From G965261475 sp965261475 [NCBI: bacterium] (GTDB taxonomy: Bacteria; SAR324; XYD2-FULL-50-16), in NCBI GenBank assembly GCA_965261475.1, contig OZ253454.1:1240001-1304000 (forward strand): 64,000 nt of DNA, read 5' to 3'. The notes under the pieces are model-generated. The model worked only from the letters and a program-made list of their open reading frames with translations, made no database searches and had not been told where the DNA came from. Below are positions 9,723-17,574 of this stretch, one piece after another. The position numbers and the translations under genes are program-made. Numbering within the stretch: position 1 is the first letter of the stretch; every line of letters starts with the position of its first letter.

Positions 9723-9750
9723 ATAGTATAAATAGATAAATTAGTATCAA
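9723..9750 (-). promoter_or_regulatory. Promoter of copy D
   Basis: Reverse-strand TTGATA (9750-9745), 16 bases, TACTAT (9728-9723), six bases from the ATG at 9716. Same arrangement as copy C. Confidence 0.55.
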
Positions 9751-9915
9751 GTTAGCATAGGTCAAACTCACTTATGCTCACTAAACTCTAGTACACTGCA
9801 TATAATAATAAAACTTGCAAAATCAGGCAAGCAGAAAAGCTAAGCAGAATTATTTTTATGATACTTGACAACAGCTACGCTATAGCATAATTGATGCTTT
9901 GCCTAACTTTTGAGA

Positions 9916-11469
9916 TTATTTTTGAGCTTCTCGAATCTTATTATTGAGTTCATCGGTATTTAAAAATAAAACAACATTATTGTCCTTCATAAAAATAGCA
10001 TCTTTTGCAGGATAAGCATTTATAAGCTTTGCCTTGCTAATAAGCTCTTGCTCTATTTTTTGATAGGTTGCACTCTTCATTCTTTTAAAATCAAGGTCGG
10101 TAAAATGCTCAAAAACTTTGTATTTTGACCATGGTACGCCCAGTGCTTGCGAGCTGTGCTTACCTGTCAGGGCAAATGCTTTGGTACCGACTATATGAAA
10201 ATTTAAAGGCTCTTTTTGATAGTTAGCTTGTGCGCGAATAGCACTAGTAATTTGATTGGCTCGTATAATGTCAGCTTGCGTTTGACGATAGGCTGTATAA
10301 AAATAGATATTGATACTAAAACTATTGATAACAATAATAGCTACCACAAATGCTATGCCTATATTTTTAACAATTTTACTAGAGCCCGCAGTAAATAAAA
10401 AAAAACCTGCCATCAGCCATCCTAATACATATAAAGCCCTAGGAGGAATGACAGTACCAAGAATCTGAGGTAAACTTATAATAATTGTAAAGCCAAAAAA
10501 CAAGATAAATGTCAATAAAATACTTACTACAAAGCTAAAGCGTAGATAAAATTTACTCAAAATACCAATAGCTCCAAAGCAAGACAAACCAAACATAGCA
10601 TAAAAAATAAAATTGTAATTATATTGATCCACAAAGGTATAAATTGATTTTATAAAATCAAATAATCTTATGAAATAATAACTAAGCTCATGAGTTGTCG
10701 TTATTCTTGAATAATGTCCTCGAACTTCTAGTCCAAAATATGCTACATATAACCAATTAACTAGCAAATAAATCATAGTAGCTAGGAATAAAAAACAAAT
10801 AGCCAGCAAGCCATTCTTGATTATTTTTTGTAGCTCTTGGTTGTTTGTTGCAGTACAAAAATCAAGTGCAGACCTGACACACACAATAACCAAACAAACT
10901 TGTAGGATAGTTTGATAACTACTAATAGCAGCCACAATCAATACCAAGCCTAAAATCTTAGACCAGATGTATTTAGAATTATAAAATACATACAAACCAT
11001 AAACTCCTAAAAAGGTAGTAATCCAAACAGGAGTATTAGAATTATAGAAAAAGTTGCGGGCAAAAAAGATAGTTGTAGAGCAAAGCAGAGTAACAAGGAT
11101 GACATTAAAATTTTTGCGTTGTTTTAAAATACTAGCAGATACAAAGCCAGCTAGTGTCACAAAAAAAACACCTAGTAAAACATTAAAATAAGGTAAAATA
11201 GATAGACCACCTTTAAAAATAAAAGAATGTATCAGTCCGCCCAGCCATCTTCCATTCCAGCTTGCGTGGTGCTGTAAAGAATTAAGAAAGAAACGAGCAT
11301 AATCGTCTATAGCTAGGCTGTGATAGAATAATTTTTGTCCATAAATTAAAATATTGATTGCGAATAAAAATAAAAATAGACGAATAGCGTGCCAGTGCTT
11401 TTGGAAAAACTTGACTATCACTAGCTCTAAATCAACTCTCCACAACCCAGATAAATTATATTTACTCAT
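9916..11469 (-). CDS. GtrII-like membrane glycosyltransferase, copy E
   Basis: First gene of the array in transcription order and nearest to dprE2, 517 residues. It carries HHASW, the LEVRGHYSRITTTHEL block and the VIPPRALYVLGW block of copy B, but a short private tail loop (TGKHSSQALGVPWSKYK) and the YQKIEQEL helix of C and D. The acidic motif reads IDDYAR. Several transmembrane changes (TFILFFGF in place of TSALFFGL) are private. The array presumably expanded from a single gene at this end, because the intergenic repeat continues to the dprE2 stop, but that polarity is inference. Confidence 0.85.
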   Translation of the reverse strand: MSKYNLSGLWRVDLELVIVKFFQKHWHAIRLFLFLFAINILIYGQKLFYHSLAIDDYARFFLNSLQHHASWNGRWLGGLIHSFIFKGGLSILPYFNVLLGVFFVTLAGFVSASILKQRKNFNVILVTLLCSTTIFFARNFFYNSNTPVWITTFLGVYGLYVFYNSKYIWSKILGLVLIVAAISSYQTILQVCLVIVCVRSALDFCTATNNQELQKIIKNGLLAICFLFLATMIYLLVNWLYVAYFGLEVRGHYSRITTTHELSYYFIRLFDFIKSIYTFVDQYNYNFIFYAMFGLSCFGAIGILSKFYLRFSFVVSILLTFILFFGFTIIISLPQILGTVIPPRALYVLGWLMAGFFLFTAGSSKIVKNIGIAFVVAIIVINSFSINIYFYTAYRQTQADIIRANQITSAIRAQANYQKEPLNFHIVGTKAFALTGKHSSQALGVPWSKYKVFEHFTDLDFKRMKSATYQKIEQELISKAKLINAYPAKDAIFMKDNNVVLFLNTDELNNKIREAQK

Positions 11470-11478
11470 TTGATTTGT

Positions 11479-11506
11479 ATAGTATAAATAGCTAAATTAG
11501 CATCAA
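11479..11506 (-). promoter_or_regulatory. Promoter of copy E
   Basis: Reverse-strand TTGATG (11506-11501), 16 bases, TACTAT (11484-11479), nine bases from the ATG. The leader is a few bases longer than in the other copies because of a small sequence difference next to the start (tacaaatcaa). Confidence 0.5.
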
Positions 11507-11630
11507 GTTAGCATAGGTAAAACTCACTTATGCTCACTAAACTCTAGTACTATAGAGCCGCACACACTGCATATAATAATAAAACTTGTAAAATCAGGCA
11601 AGCAGAAAAGCGAAGCAGAGTTATTTTGCC

Positions 11631-12362
11631 TCAAATACTCATTTTTTTAAATTTACTCTCAGGTATATTGCGTATAATTCTCATAATCCATTTCCAAATA
11701 GCCATAGTGTAGAGTACATTTTGTCTTTTTTGCTGTGCTTGGTAAATCTCCCCCGCTACCTGCTGTGGGCTAGCTGTGAGCCTTGGAGGTAGAGCTAAGC
11801 CCTTAGTCATTCTTGTAGCTACAAAACCCGGTAGCACTGTCAAAACGGCAACATTATAGGCATCTAGCCTGTTTCTTAACCCAGACAAATAAGTGCTAAA
11901 AGCAGCTTTTGCCGAGCCATAAATATAATTACTCTTTCTACCTCTCTCACCCGCCACAGAGCTAATCCCAACAATAAATCCATTTTTTCTTTTTTCAAAA
12001 TCATCAGCAATAATATTAAGCAAATATACAATGCCTGTATAATTGGTATGAATAATTTTTTGAGTTTCTGCTATATTGCTTTGAGCTTCTTGTTGGTTGC
12101 CAAGATAACCAATAGCAGAGATAACTCCTACTATTTTTGTAGGTAGCTTAAAATAAAAATCCTTGTGCTTGGCATAGTCTAAAATATCTAATTCCAAACA
12201 TTGAGCTTTTATTTTGTATCTAATTTGTAAATTGTGAGCAAAGGGCTCTAGTTCTTGGCAATTTCTAGCAGCAAGATAAAGATGATAGCCTTTTTTTGCG
12301 TAGATTTTTGCTAGAGGTCGAGCAATATCGCTTTTAGCACCTAAAATTAAAATAAATTGCAT
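11631..12362 (-). CDS. dprE2: DprE2-like short-chain dehydrogenase
   Basis: A 243-residue short-chain dehydrogenase/reductase. The N-terminal nucleotide-binding motif is LGAKSDIA, and the catalytic Ser and Tyr-x3-Lys are seen in GISSVAG and YGSAK. Next to a DprE1 homologue it should be the second half of the 2'-epimerase: it reduces polyprenyl-phosphoryl-2-keto-ribose to the arabinose form with NADH. It lies one base downstream of the dprE1 stop, so the two are translationally linked. A plain SDR without this neighbour could not be named, so the assignment depends on context. Confidence 0.85.
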   Translation of the reverse strand: MQFILILGAKSDIARPLAKIYAKKGYHLYLAARNCQELEPFAHNLQIRYKIKAQCLELDILDYAKHKDFYFKLPTKIVGVISAIGYLGNQQEAQSNIAETQKIIHTNYTGIVYLLNIIADDFEKRKNGFIVGISSVAGERGRKSNYIYGSAKAAFSTYLSGLRNRLDAYNVAVLTVLPGFVATRMTKGLALPPRLTASPQQVAGEIYQAQQKRQNVLYTMAIWKWIMRIIRNIPESKFKKMSI

Positions 12363-12363
12363 T

Positions 12364-13674
12364 TTATATTTTTAATCGCTGAGATTGTATAGAATAAAAT
12401 TTTTTATCCATTGCGTATTTTACTCTGAGCTCTCTAAATTTATTTATTTGAGCATAACCCATTTCAAAATTTTTTTTGCTGATGCGGGCGTCCTTACTAA
12501 GATAAACACGACCACCATAAGCTATAACAATATCATCTAATTTATCAAGGAGCGCAAATAAATTTTTTTCTATTTTAAAATCCAATGCCAAGCTATAACC
12601 CTCAAGGGGAAAGGACAAATAGTTGCTATTTTCTTGAGAGTAGAGTTTGAGCACGGCTAAAAAAGAGCCTTTACTAGCATCTACAATTTTTTGCAGTATT
12701 AGAGTTAGTCCCTCAAAACTACTTGCCTTTGGTAAAATAAATTGATACTGAGTAAAACCACTTTTTCCGTAAATTCTATTCCAATTATTGATAGCATCTA
12801 GGGGATAAAAAAAAGTATCAATACTAACTCTTTGTAGAGAGCGCTTCTGCTGAGTTTTACTATAATAGAGTCTATTAAATAGACTCATACTTGTTTTATT
12901 AAGTACAAAAGACGGAAAATAAAATGGTATATTAGTTTTACTTTTTGTTTTGTAGCTCAAGCCTCCCTCTTTGTCAAAGTCTCCTAGCATTAGCAAAGAT
13001 CTACCTAAACTATTTTTTTTAGCAAAACAATCTATCCAAGCTACAGAATAGGAGGCATTTTGATATTGCTCAAAGGCATCAAAGGTTTCTCGTAAATTCT
13101 TGGTTTTGATAGTAGTTTGTAAAATATTTGCTGATGCAATGCGTTTTAAGTAAATCTTGGCATCTAAAATCACACCCGTTAACCCCATACCTCCGCAAGT
13201 AGCCCGAAATAATTCTGTATTTTTTTTCTTACTCAAAGCTACAACTTCTCCGCTAGGCAATAGTAGCCGTAAAGACTCCACACACTCGCTAAAACACCCT
13301 TTGAGATGATGATTCTTACCGTGTATATCACTCGCAATTGCACCTCCTACTGTAACCCACTTGGTGCCGGGAGAAATTTTTAAAAACCAGCCTTGAGGTA
13401 CAAAAATATCCAAAATCTCGCCTAGCAATACACCAGATTGTATATGCAATAAACCAGTTTTTGATTCAAAATCTAAAAAATAATTATGCGGTTTAATATG
13501 CAACATCTTGTCACTCAAGGCACTATCTCCGTAGCTCCTTCCATTACCGTAGGGAATAAGTCCTCTTTCTTTTTGAATCATAAACTTCAATTTGTCTAGA
13601 TCCTGATAGAAAGGATAAAGCTCACCCCTTACCCTAGGATAATTACCCCAGCTACTACAAAGTAATTTTTGCAT
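12364..13674 (-). CDS. dprE1: DprE1-like FAD-dependent oxidase
   Basis: A 436-residue FAD-linked oxidase that should oxidise the 2'-hydroxyl of polyprenyl-phosphoryl-ribose. FAD-binding signatures are PYGNGRSYGDSAL at about residue 40 and SPGTKWVTVGGAIASDIHGK at about 100. The C-terminal YLSKDAR lysine motif matches the catalytic lysine region of mycobacterial DprE1. Where Mycobacterium tuberculosis has the cysteine attacked by benzothiazinones (GWNICVDF), this protein has GYSLALDF, with alanine. The frame extends upstream to 13764 inside ubiA, but the ATG at 13674, 13 bases after the ubiA stop, gives the family N-terminus. Confidence 0.9.
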   Translation of the reverse strand: MQKLLCSSWGNYPRVRGELYPFYQDLDKLKFMIQKERGLIPYGNGRSYGDSALSDKMLHIKPHNYFLDFESKTGLLHIQSGVLLGEILDIFVPQGWFLKISPGTKWVTVGGAIASDIHGKNHHLKGCFSECVESLRLLLPSGEVVALSKKKNTELFRATCGGMGLTGVILDAKIYLKRIASANILQTTIKTKNLRETFDAFEQYQNASYSVAWIDCFAKKNSLGRSLLMLGDFDKEGGLSYKTKSKTNIPFYFPSFVLNKTSMSLFNRLYYSKTQQKRSLQRVSIDTFFYPLDAINNWNRIYGKSGFTQYQFILPKASSFEGLTLILQKIVDASKGSFLAVLKLYSQENSNYLSFPLEGYSLALDFKIEKNLFALLDKLDDIVIAYGGRVYLSKDARISKKNFEMGYAQINKFRELRVKYAMDKKFYSIQSQRLKI

Positions 13675-13687
13675 TTGATAAGAATTT

Positions 13688-14557
13688 TTAGAAATAAATA
13701 ATCCAACCAAAAGATAGTAGCCAGAGCAAAATAGTAATTTGCATAAACCTATCTTTGAGCACAATTTGAGTAGGCGAAGAACTATTTTTTTCTACAAAAG
13801 TAATTTGCAAATAGCGTATAATACCTAGAATCACAAAAAAAGAAGTGCTATACAAATACTCGCTTTGCAATCGCTCAATGATACTAGGAGAAACCGTATA
13901 TAAAATATAGCACACAATATTGACAGAAGCAGTAATCATCATTACAGCATCTATAAATTGCAGATTGTAACTACCAATATCTTTTCTTACCTTGCTGTTG
14001 GTATCTAAGAGAATCAAAAAATCATCGCGTCTTTTTGCTAAAACAATAAATAAAGCTAGTAAAAATGTCATAATTACAATCCACATAGACAGTGTAGTAT
14101 CCGTAGCACTAGAGCCTACAAAAAGCCGCAATACAAAACCTATAGCAATACAAAAAATATCCAAAACAGCAATATTCTTTAGCCCAAAACAATAGGCAAT
14201 ATTGATTATAATATAAATAGCTAGATAGGGCAAAGAAGCAAAAGAGAAACTAACCATCAATAGCACACCTGCTACAAACAAAACTATCATCAACAAGACA
14301 GCATGGCTTTTAGAAATAGTTTGTGCAGCAAGCGGTCTATATTTTTTTTGGGGGTGTTTTTTATCTTGTGCTATATCTTTGTAATCATTGAGAATATATA
14401 CAGAGCTGGCTACCAAACAAAATGCCAAAAATGCAAATATGGCATTGACTAACAAGTCAAGTTGCGTAATTTGACCTACAAAAAACAAAGGTAAAAAAAT
14501 AAATAGATTTTTAAGATACTGTTGCCAACGAATAAGAATAAAAATAGGTTTCATCAC
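13688..14557 (-). CDS. ubiA: UbiA-family polyprenyl-phosphate phosphoribosyltransferase
   Basis: A 289-residue polytopic membrane protein of the UbiA superfamily. The first Asp motif is NDYKDIAQDKKHP followed by KYRPLAA, and a second charged loop KRRDDFL follows, as in decaprenyl-phosphate phosphoribosyltransferase (Rv3806c type), which joins phosphoribose to a polyprenyl phosphate. With dprE1 and dprE2 directly downstream it completes the route to polyprenyl-phosphoryl-arabinofuranose, apart from one phosphatase step. No HAD phosphatase is fused. It is first in the putative operon ubiA-dprE1-dprE2-glycosyltransferases. Confidence 0.87.
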   Translation of the reverse strand: MMKPIFILIRWQQYLKNLFIFLPLFFVGQITQLDLLVNAIFAFLAFCLVASSVYILNDYKDIAQDKKHPQKKYRPLAAQTISKSHAVLLMIVLFVAGVLLMVSFSFASLPYLAIYIIINIAYCFGLKNIAVLDIFCIAIGFVLRLFVGSSATDTTLSMWIVIMTFLLALFIVLAKRRDDFLILLDTNSKVRKDIGSYNLQFIDAVMMITASVNIVCYILYTVSPSIIERLQSEYLYSTSFFVILGIIRYLQITFVEKNSSSPTQIVLKDRFMQITILLWLLSFGWIIYF

Positions 14558-14723
14558 AAATAAGACTATTTTTGATAACTATAAATTTGTATTGCCTCTA
14601 GCATAGTTTTAAAACAAAAACTCATACTTACTCGCAGTAGCGCCTACTCAAACTATGATAGCCTGATAGTGAGAGCTTTTGAGCTATAATAAATCTAGGG
14701 TTATGCTAGTAGCAAGTGTTTTA

Positions 14724-14755
14724 GCTCAACATTTGAGCTCAACATTTGAGCTCAG
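14724..14755. repeat. Tandem 13-mer upstream of ubiA
   Basis: gctcaacatttga occurs twice back to back (14724-14736, 14737-14749) and is followed by a partial third unit, gctcag. It sits in the 244-bp gap between the copA stop and ubiA. Each unit boundary creates gagctc palindromes. It could be an operator or only a small slippage repeat. Confidence 0.6.
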
Positions 14756-14801
14756 CTCGCTAATAGCATAAACACACTATAGTACAGCATAATGCGATAG
14801 C

Positions 14802-17039
14802 TTAAGCCAACTTATAAAAATACAAGCGCACCGAGTTCAGCACTAAAGTTAGAGAAGAAAGCGACATCGCAAGTGCTGCAAAAATAGGGCTCAACAAAAT
14901 TCCTAATACAGGGTATAACACACCTGCGGCAATAGGAATACAAATAATATTGTAAGCAAAAGCAAAAAATAAATTTTGTTTTATATTACAAACCGTCTGA
15001 CGAGAAATCTCAATAGAGTGAATAATTTTTGCTAAAGAATGGCTCATTAACACTAAAGACGCACTTTCTATAGCAAGATCAGTTCCGCTACTCATCGCCA
15101 TTCCTACATCTGCTGTAGCAAGAGCAGGAGCATCATTGGTACCATCGCCGACAAAAACAACTACCTCGCCCTGTGCTTGTAGTTTTGCTACTTTTTGTGC
15201 CTTGTCTTGCGGTGAGAGCTCCCCAAAAGCTGTTGTAATAGAACACTCCCTAGCTACAAAATCTACATTTTTTTGGTTATCTCCACTAGCAATAAAAATT
15301 TTTATTCCCATTTGCTTAAGTTTTTTAATAGCTAGAAACGCATTTTTTCTAATCTCATCTGCGATAAAAAAACAAGCAAGTACTTCTTTGTTTTTGCTAG
15401 TTGCCAAAAAAATATAAGAGCAAACTCTTGTTTTTTTTAAAACATGATCTAGCGTAAAACCTAAATTTTTGAGCCATTTGGCATTTCCTAGAAAAAATTC
15501 TTCACCTGCTATTTCACCGCAAACTCCAGAGCCAACTATAGTTTTAAAATTTTGTATTTGAGAAAATTTATTTTGATTAGCAAGCTGTTCTTGAGCAAAA
15601 CCTATGAGAGCAGCAGCAAAAGGGTGTTTAGTCCCTTGTTCTAACGCCAAAACTAGCTCCAATATTTTTTGTTGTTTCATCTTTGAAAAATTTTGAAACT
15701 CCACAACTTGAGGCTTACCCTCTGTAATAGTGCCGGTTTTATCTAGTATCAAACTAGTAGCATGCGTTAGTTTTTGCAAAGCTGCGGCAGAATGAATCAG
15801 AATACCAGATTTTGCAGCTCTATTGATTCCTACCATCACAGAAAGAGGTGTAGCCAGCCCTAAAGCACAAGGGCAAGCAATAATAAGCACGCTAGTGCTA
15901 GTAATAAACATCAAAGGTAACTGAGGAATTGGGGCAAGAAAATACCAAGCAATAGCAGTCAAAACAGCAACAACCAAAATAATAGGTACAAAAACACTAG
16001 CAATAGTATCTGCCATACGCGCCATTGGAGATTTAGAAGATTGAGCTTTCTTAACTATAGCAATAATCTGAGAGAGCAGGCTTTTATCTAAAATATTTGT
16101 CACTTTAGCTATAAAACTACCTTCCAAATTCGTACTCCCTCCTATGACCTGGCTCCCTTTTGTTTTAAAAACAAGAATAAACTCTCCAGTTAGAGCCGAC
16201 TCGTCTACATTGCCTGCTCCCTCTAAAACTTCTGCATCTAGCGGAACTTTTTCTCCCGATAATACCCGAATCCAATCTCCCTTTTTTATTTTATCTATAG
16301 CAACATCTTGGTCTTGTCGGCTTTTTTTATCTACTAATTTTGCAGTTTTTGCTTTGAGTTGGAACAGGCTTTCTAAAACGCGGTATGTTTTCTGTTTGGT
16401 TTTAATCTCTAGGGCATAGCCAAAATTTACTAGTCCAATAATCATAGCGCTAGCCTCAAAATAAAAATGTCTAGCACCTATTGGGAATAATTCTGGTAAA
16501 AATAAAATCAAACTAGAATAACACCAAGCAATAGCAGTGCTCAAAGCAATCAAGCTATCCATATTAGTTTGTAGGTGTTTAATTTTTTGGAAAGCACCCC
16601 TATAAAAATGAGCACCACTATAAAACATAATAAACAAGCTCAGCGCTGCTACGAGCGAGTATAAAAGTTTATCACTAGCAGTTACTACCTGCATAGAGCC
16701 TCCACTAAGTCCATAAATCATCAAGCTGCCTCCGTAAAATAATGCTAACAAAGAGCGAGTTAGAAAATATCTATATTCTGTTTTTTCTTGTTCTTTTTGT
16801 TTTTGCATAGCATCGTCATCTCTTACTAACTCTGCTTGGTAGCCACTAACTTTTAGATTCTCAATAATTTCTTTAGCAGCAATTTTACCTTGTACTAACA
16901 AAGATTTATCGACAAAATTTATTTTAAAATCTTGTAATTTATTTTTTTTGGAAGCTTGCAATCTTTGGAGAGATTTTTCTATGGTACTTATACAGCTTGC
17001 ACAATGTATGTTGCGGACAATAAATCTTAAATTTTCCAT
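14802..17039 (-). CDS. copA: Copper-translocating P-type ATPase
   Basis: A 745-residue P1B-type ATPase that exports Cu(I) from the cytoplasm. One N-terminal heavy-metal domain holds CASC (C13, C16). The membrane metal site is CPC at about residue 388. The phosphorylation motif DKTGT is at about 430, HP within TKHPFA at about 480 and GDGTNDAP at about 633. The last two helices contain YN and MSLSS, typical of Cu(I) pumps rather than Zn/Cd pumps. Typical bacterial CopA proteins have one or two N-terminal metal domains; this one has one. No adjacent copper regulator or chaperone is seen. Confidence 0.95.
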   Translation of the reverse strand: MENLRFIVRNIHCASCISTIEKSLQRLQASKKNKLQDFKINFVDKSLLVQGKIAAKEIIENLKVSGYQAELVRDDDAMQKQKEQEKTEYRYFLTRSLLALFYGGSLMIYGLSGGSMQVVTASDKLLYSLVAALSLFIMFYSGAHFYRGAFQKIKHLQTNMDSLIALSTAIAWCYSSLILFLPELFPIGARHFYFEASAMIIGLVNFGYALEIKTKQKTYRVLESLFQLKAKTAKLVDKKSRQDQDVAIDKIKKGDWIRVLSGEKVPLDAEVLEGAGNVDESALTGEFILVFKTKGSQVIGGSTNLEGSFIAKVTNILDKSLLSQIIAIVKKAQSSKSPMARMADTIASVFVPIILVVAVLTAIAWYFLAPIPQLPLMFITSTSVLIIACPCALGLATPLSVMVGINRAAKSGILIHSAAALQKLTHATSLILDKTGTITEGKPQVVEFQNFSKMKQQKILELVLALEQGTKHPFAAALIGFAQEQLANQNKFSQIQNFKTIVGSGVCGEIAGEEFFLGNAKWLKNLGFTLDHVLKKTRVCSYIFLATSKNKEVLACFFIADEIRKNAFLAIKKLKQMGIKIFIASGDNQKNVDFVARECSITTAFGELSPQDKAQKVAKLQAQGEVVVFVGDGTNDAPALATADVGMAMSSGTDLAIESASLVLMSHSLAKIIHSIEISRQTVCNIKQNLFFAFAYNIICIPIAAGVLYPVLGILLSPIFAALAMSLSSLTLVLNSVRLYFYKLA

Positions 17040-17161
17040 TAGTAAGCTAATTTGATGCCTTCTAAGTGTAGCTTGTATTTGTAAAAAACAGTAAAAAATA
17101 ATAGTTAAATTTTCTCTTGTATTATTTTAAACAATATTTTACAATTTTTGGTATATGAAGA

Positions 17162-17209
17162 AGCAGTCTTGTGGACTGCTGGCAAACTGCCTTACTCAGG
17201 CAAGTTGCC
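17162..17209 (+). other. Two adjacent hairpins, unknown structured element
   Basis: A perfect 7-bp hairpin (agcagtc...gactgct, 17162-17180) is directly followed by an 11-bp imperfect hairpin (ggcaaactgcc...ggcaagttgcc, 17181-17209) and then by ttaggatttt. It lies between divergent copA and the cyclase gene. It could be a terminator for an unseen + transcript, a regulatory leader, or a small RNA. It matches no riboswitch I know. Confidence 0.4.
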
Positions 17210-17233
17210 TTAGGATTTTAATTAAATTCTCAT

Positions 17234-17485
17234 ATGGCTATCAAAGCAATACAACAGAGTTCTTATCAATTCGCTTCTTCTTTTATTTGTCAATCAATTA
17301 TTAAAGAGAAAAATGAATAAATACCTCAAATTATAAAAAAAGTAGCCAAGAACATCCCAAAAGGATCAATTATGCTCAACGATGATGCGCTTGCCCTAGT
17401 ATGCTCTTATTTATTAGAGATTAGTAAAAAATTAATTGTTTCTTTAGCTAACATACCAAGACTACGCAATCGCGCATACTTGTAG
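17234..17485 (+). pseudogene. Decayed small gene with one in-frame stop
   Basis: From ATG 17234 the frame reads 28 codons to a TAA at 17318, then stays open and protein-like for another 54 codons to TAG at 17483. The second part contains KKVAKNIPKG followed by LNDDALALVCSYLLEISKK, a short helix, loop and long helix that recalls a histone fold, but this is a weak resemblance judged by eye. The rest of the 535-bp gap between copA and the cyclase gene holds only the hairpins before it and AT-rich promoter-like DNA after it. Confidence 0.4.
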
Positions 17486-17574
17486 CTAGCTACAAGTAAG
17501 ATGTGACCAAGTCTAGATAGCATCTATGCTATTTTGATGACTTTTTAAAATTAACCTCAACTAAAATTAAGAAT

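Larger units (their letters stand above)
2739..11625 (-). repeat. Five-unit tandem array of about 1.75 kb
   Basis: Each unit holds one glycosyltransferase gene plus about 200 bp of intergenic DNA. Stop codons are spaced 1776, 1775, 1756 and 1753 bp apart. The intergenic segment is nearly identical each time: the ATG-proximal promoter, a cttatgctcactaaactctag segment, a gcaagcagaaaagctaag segment, and ttgacaacagctacgctatag. Part-copies of this segment also flank the array on both sides: before the tRNA (2739-2855) and between dprE2 and the first gene (11510-11625). This is the structure expected if the array grew by unequal recombination between the intergenic repeats. Confidence 0.93.

Noticed and set aside
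3177-10398. A 60-codon + strand frame repeated in all five array genes (for example 3177-3359, 4953-5135)
   Set aside because: It is the reverse complement of a strongly conserved part of the transferase and is preserved only because the sense protein is. No ribosome binding site was seen.
2856-11469. Array as an assembly error
   Set aside because: The copies differ at many positions, have private tail loops of different length and different promoters, so they are distinct loci.
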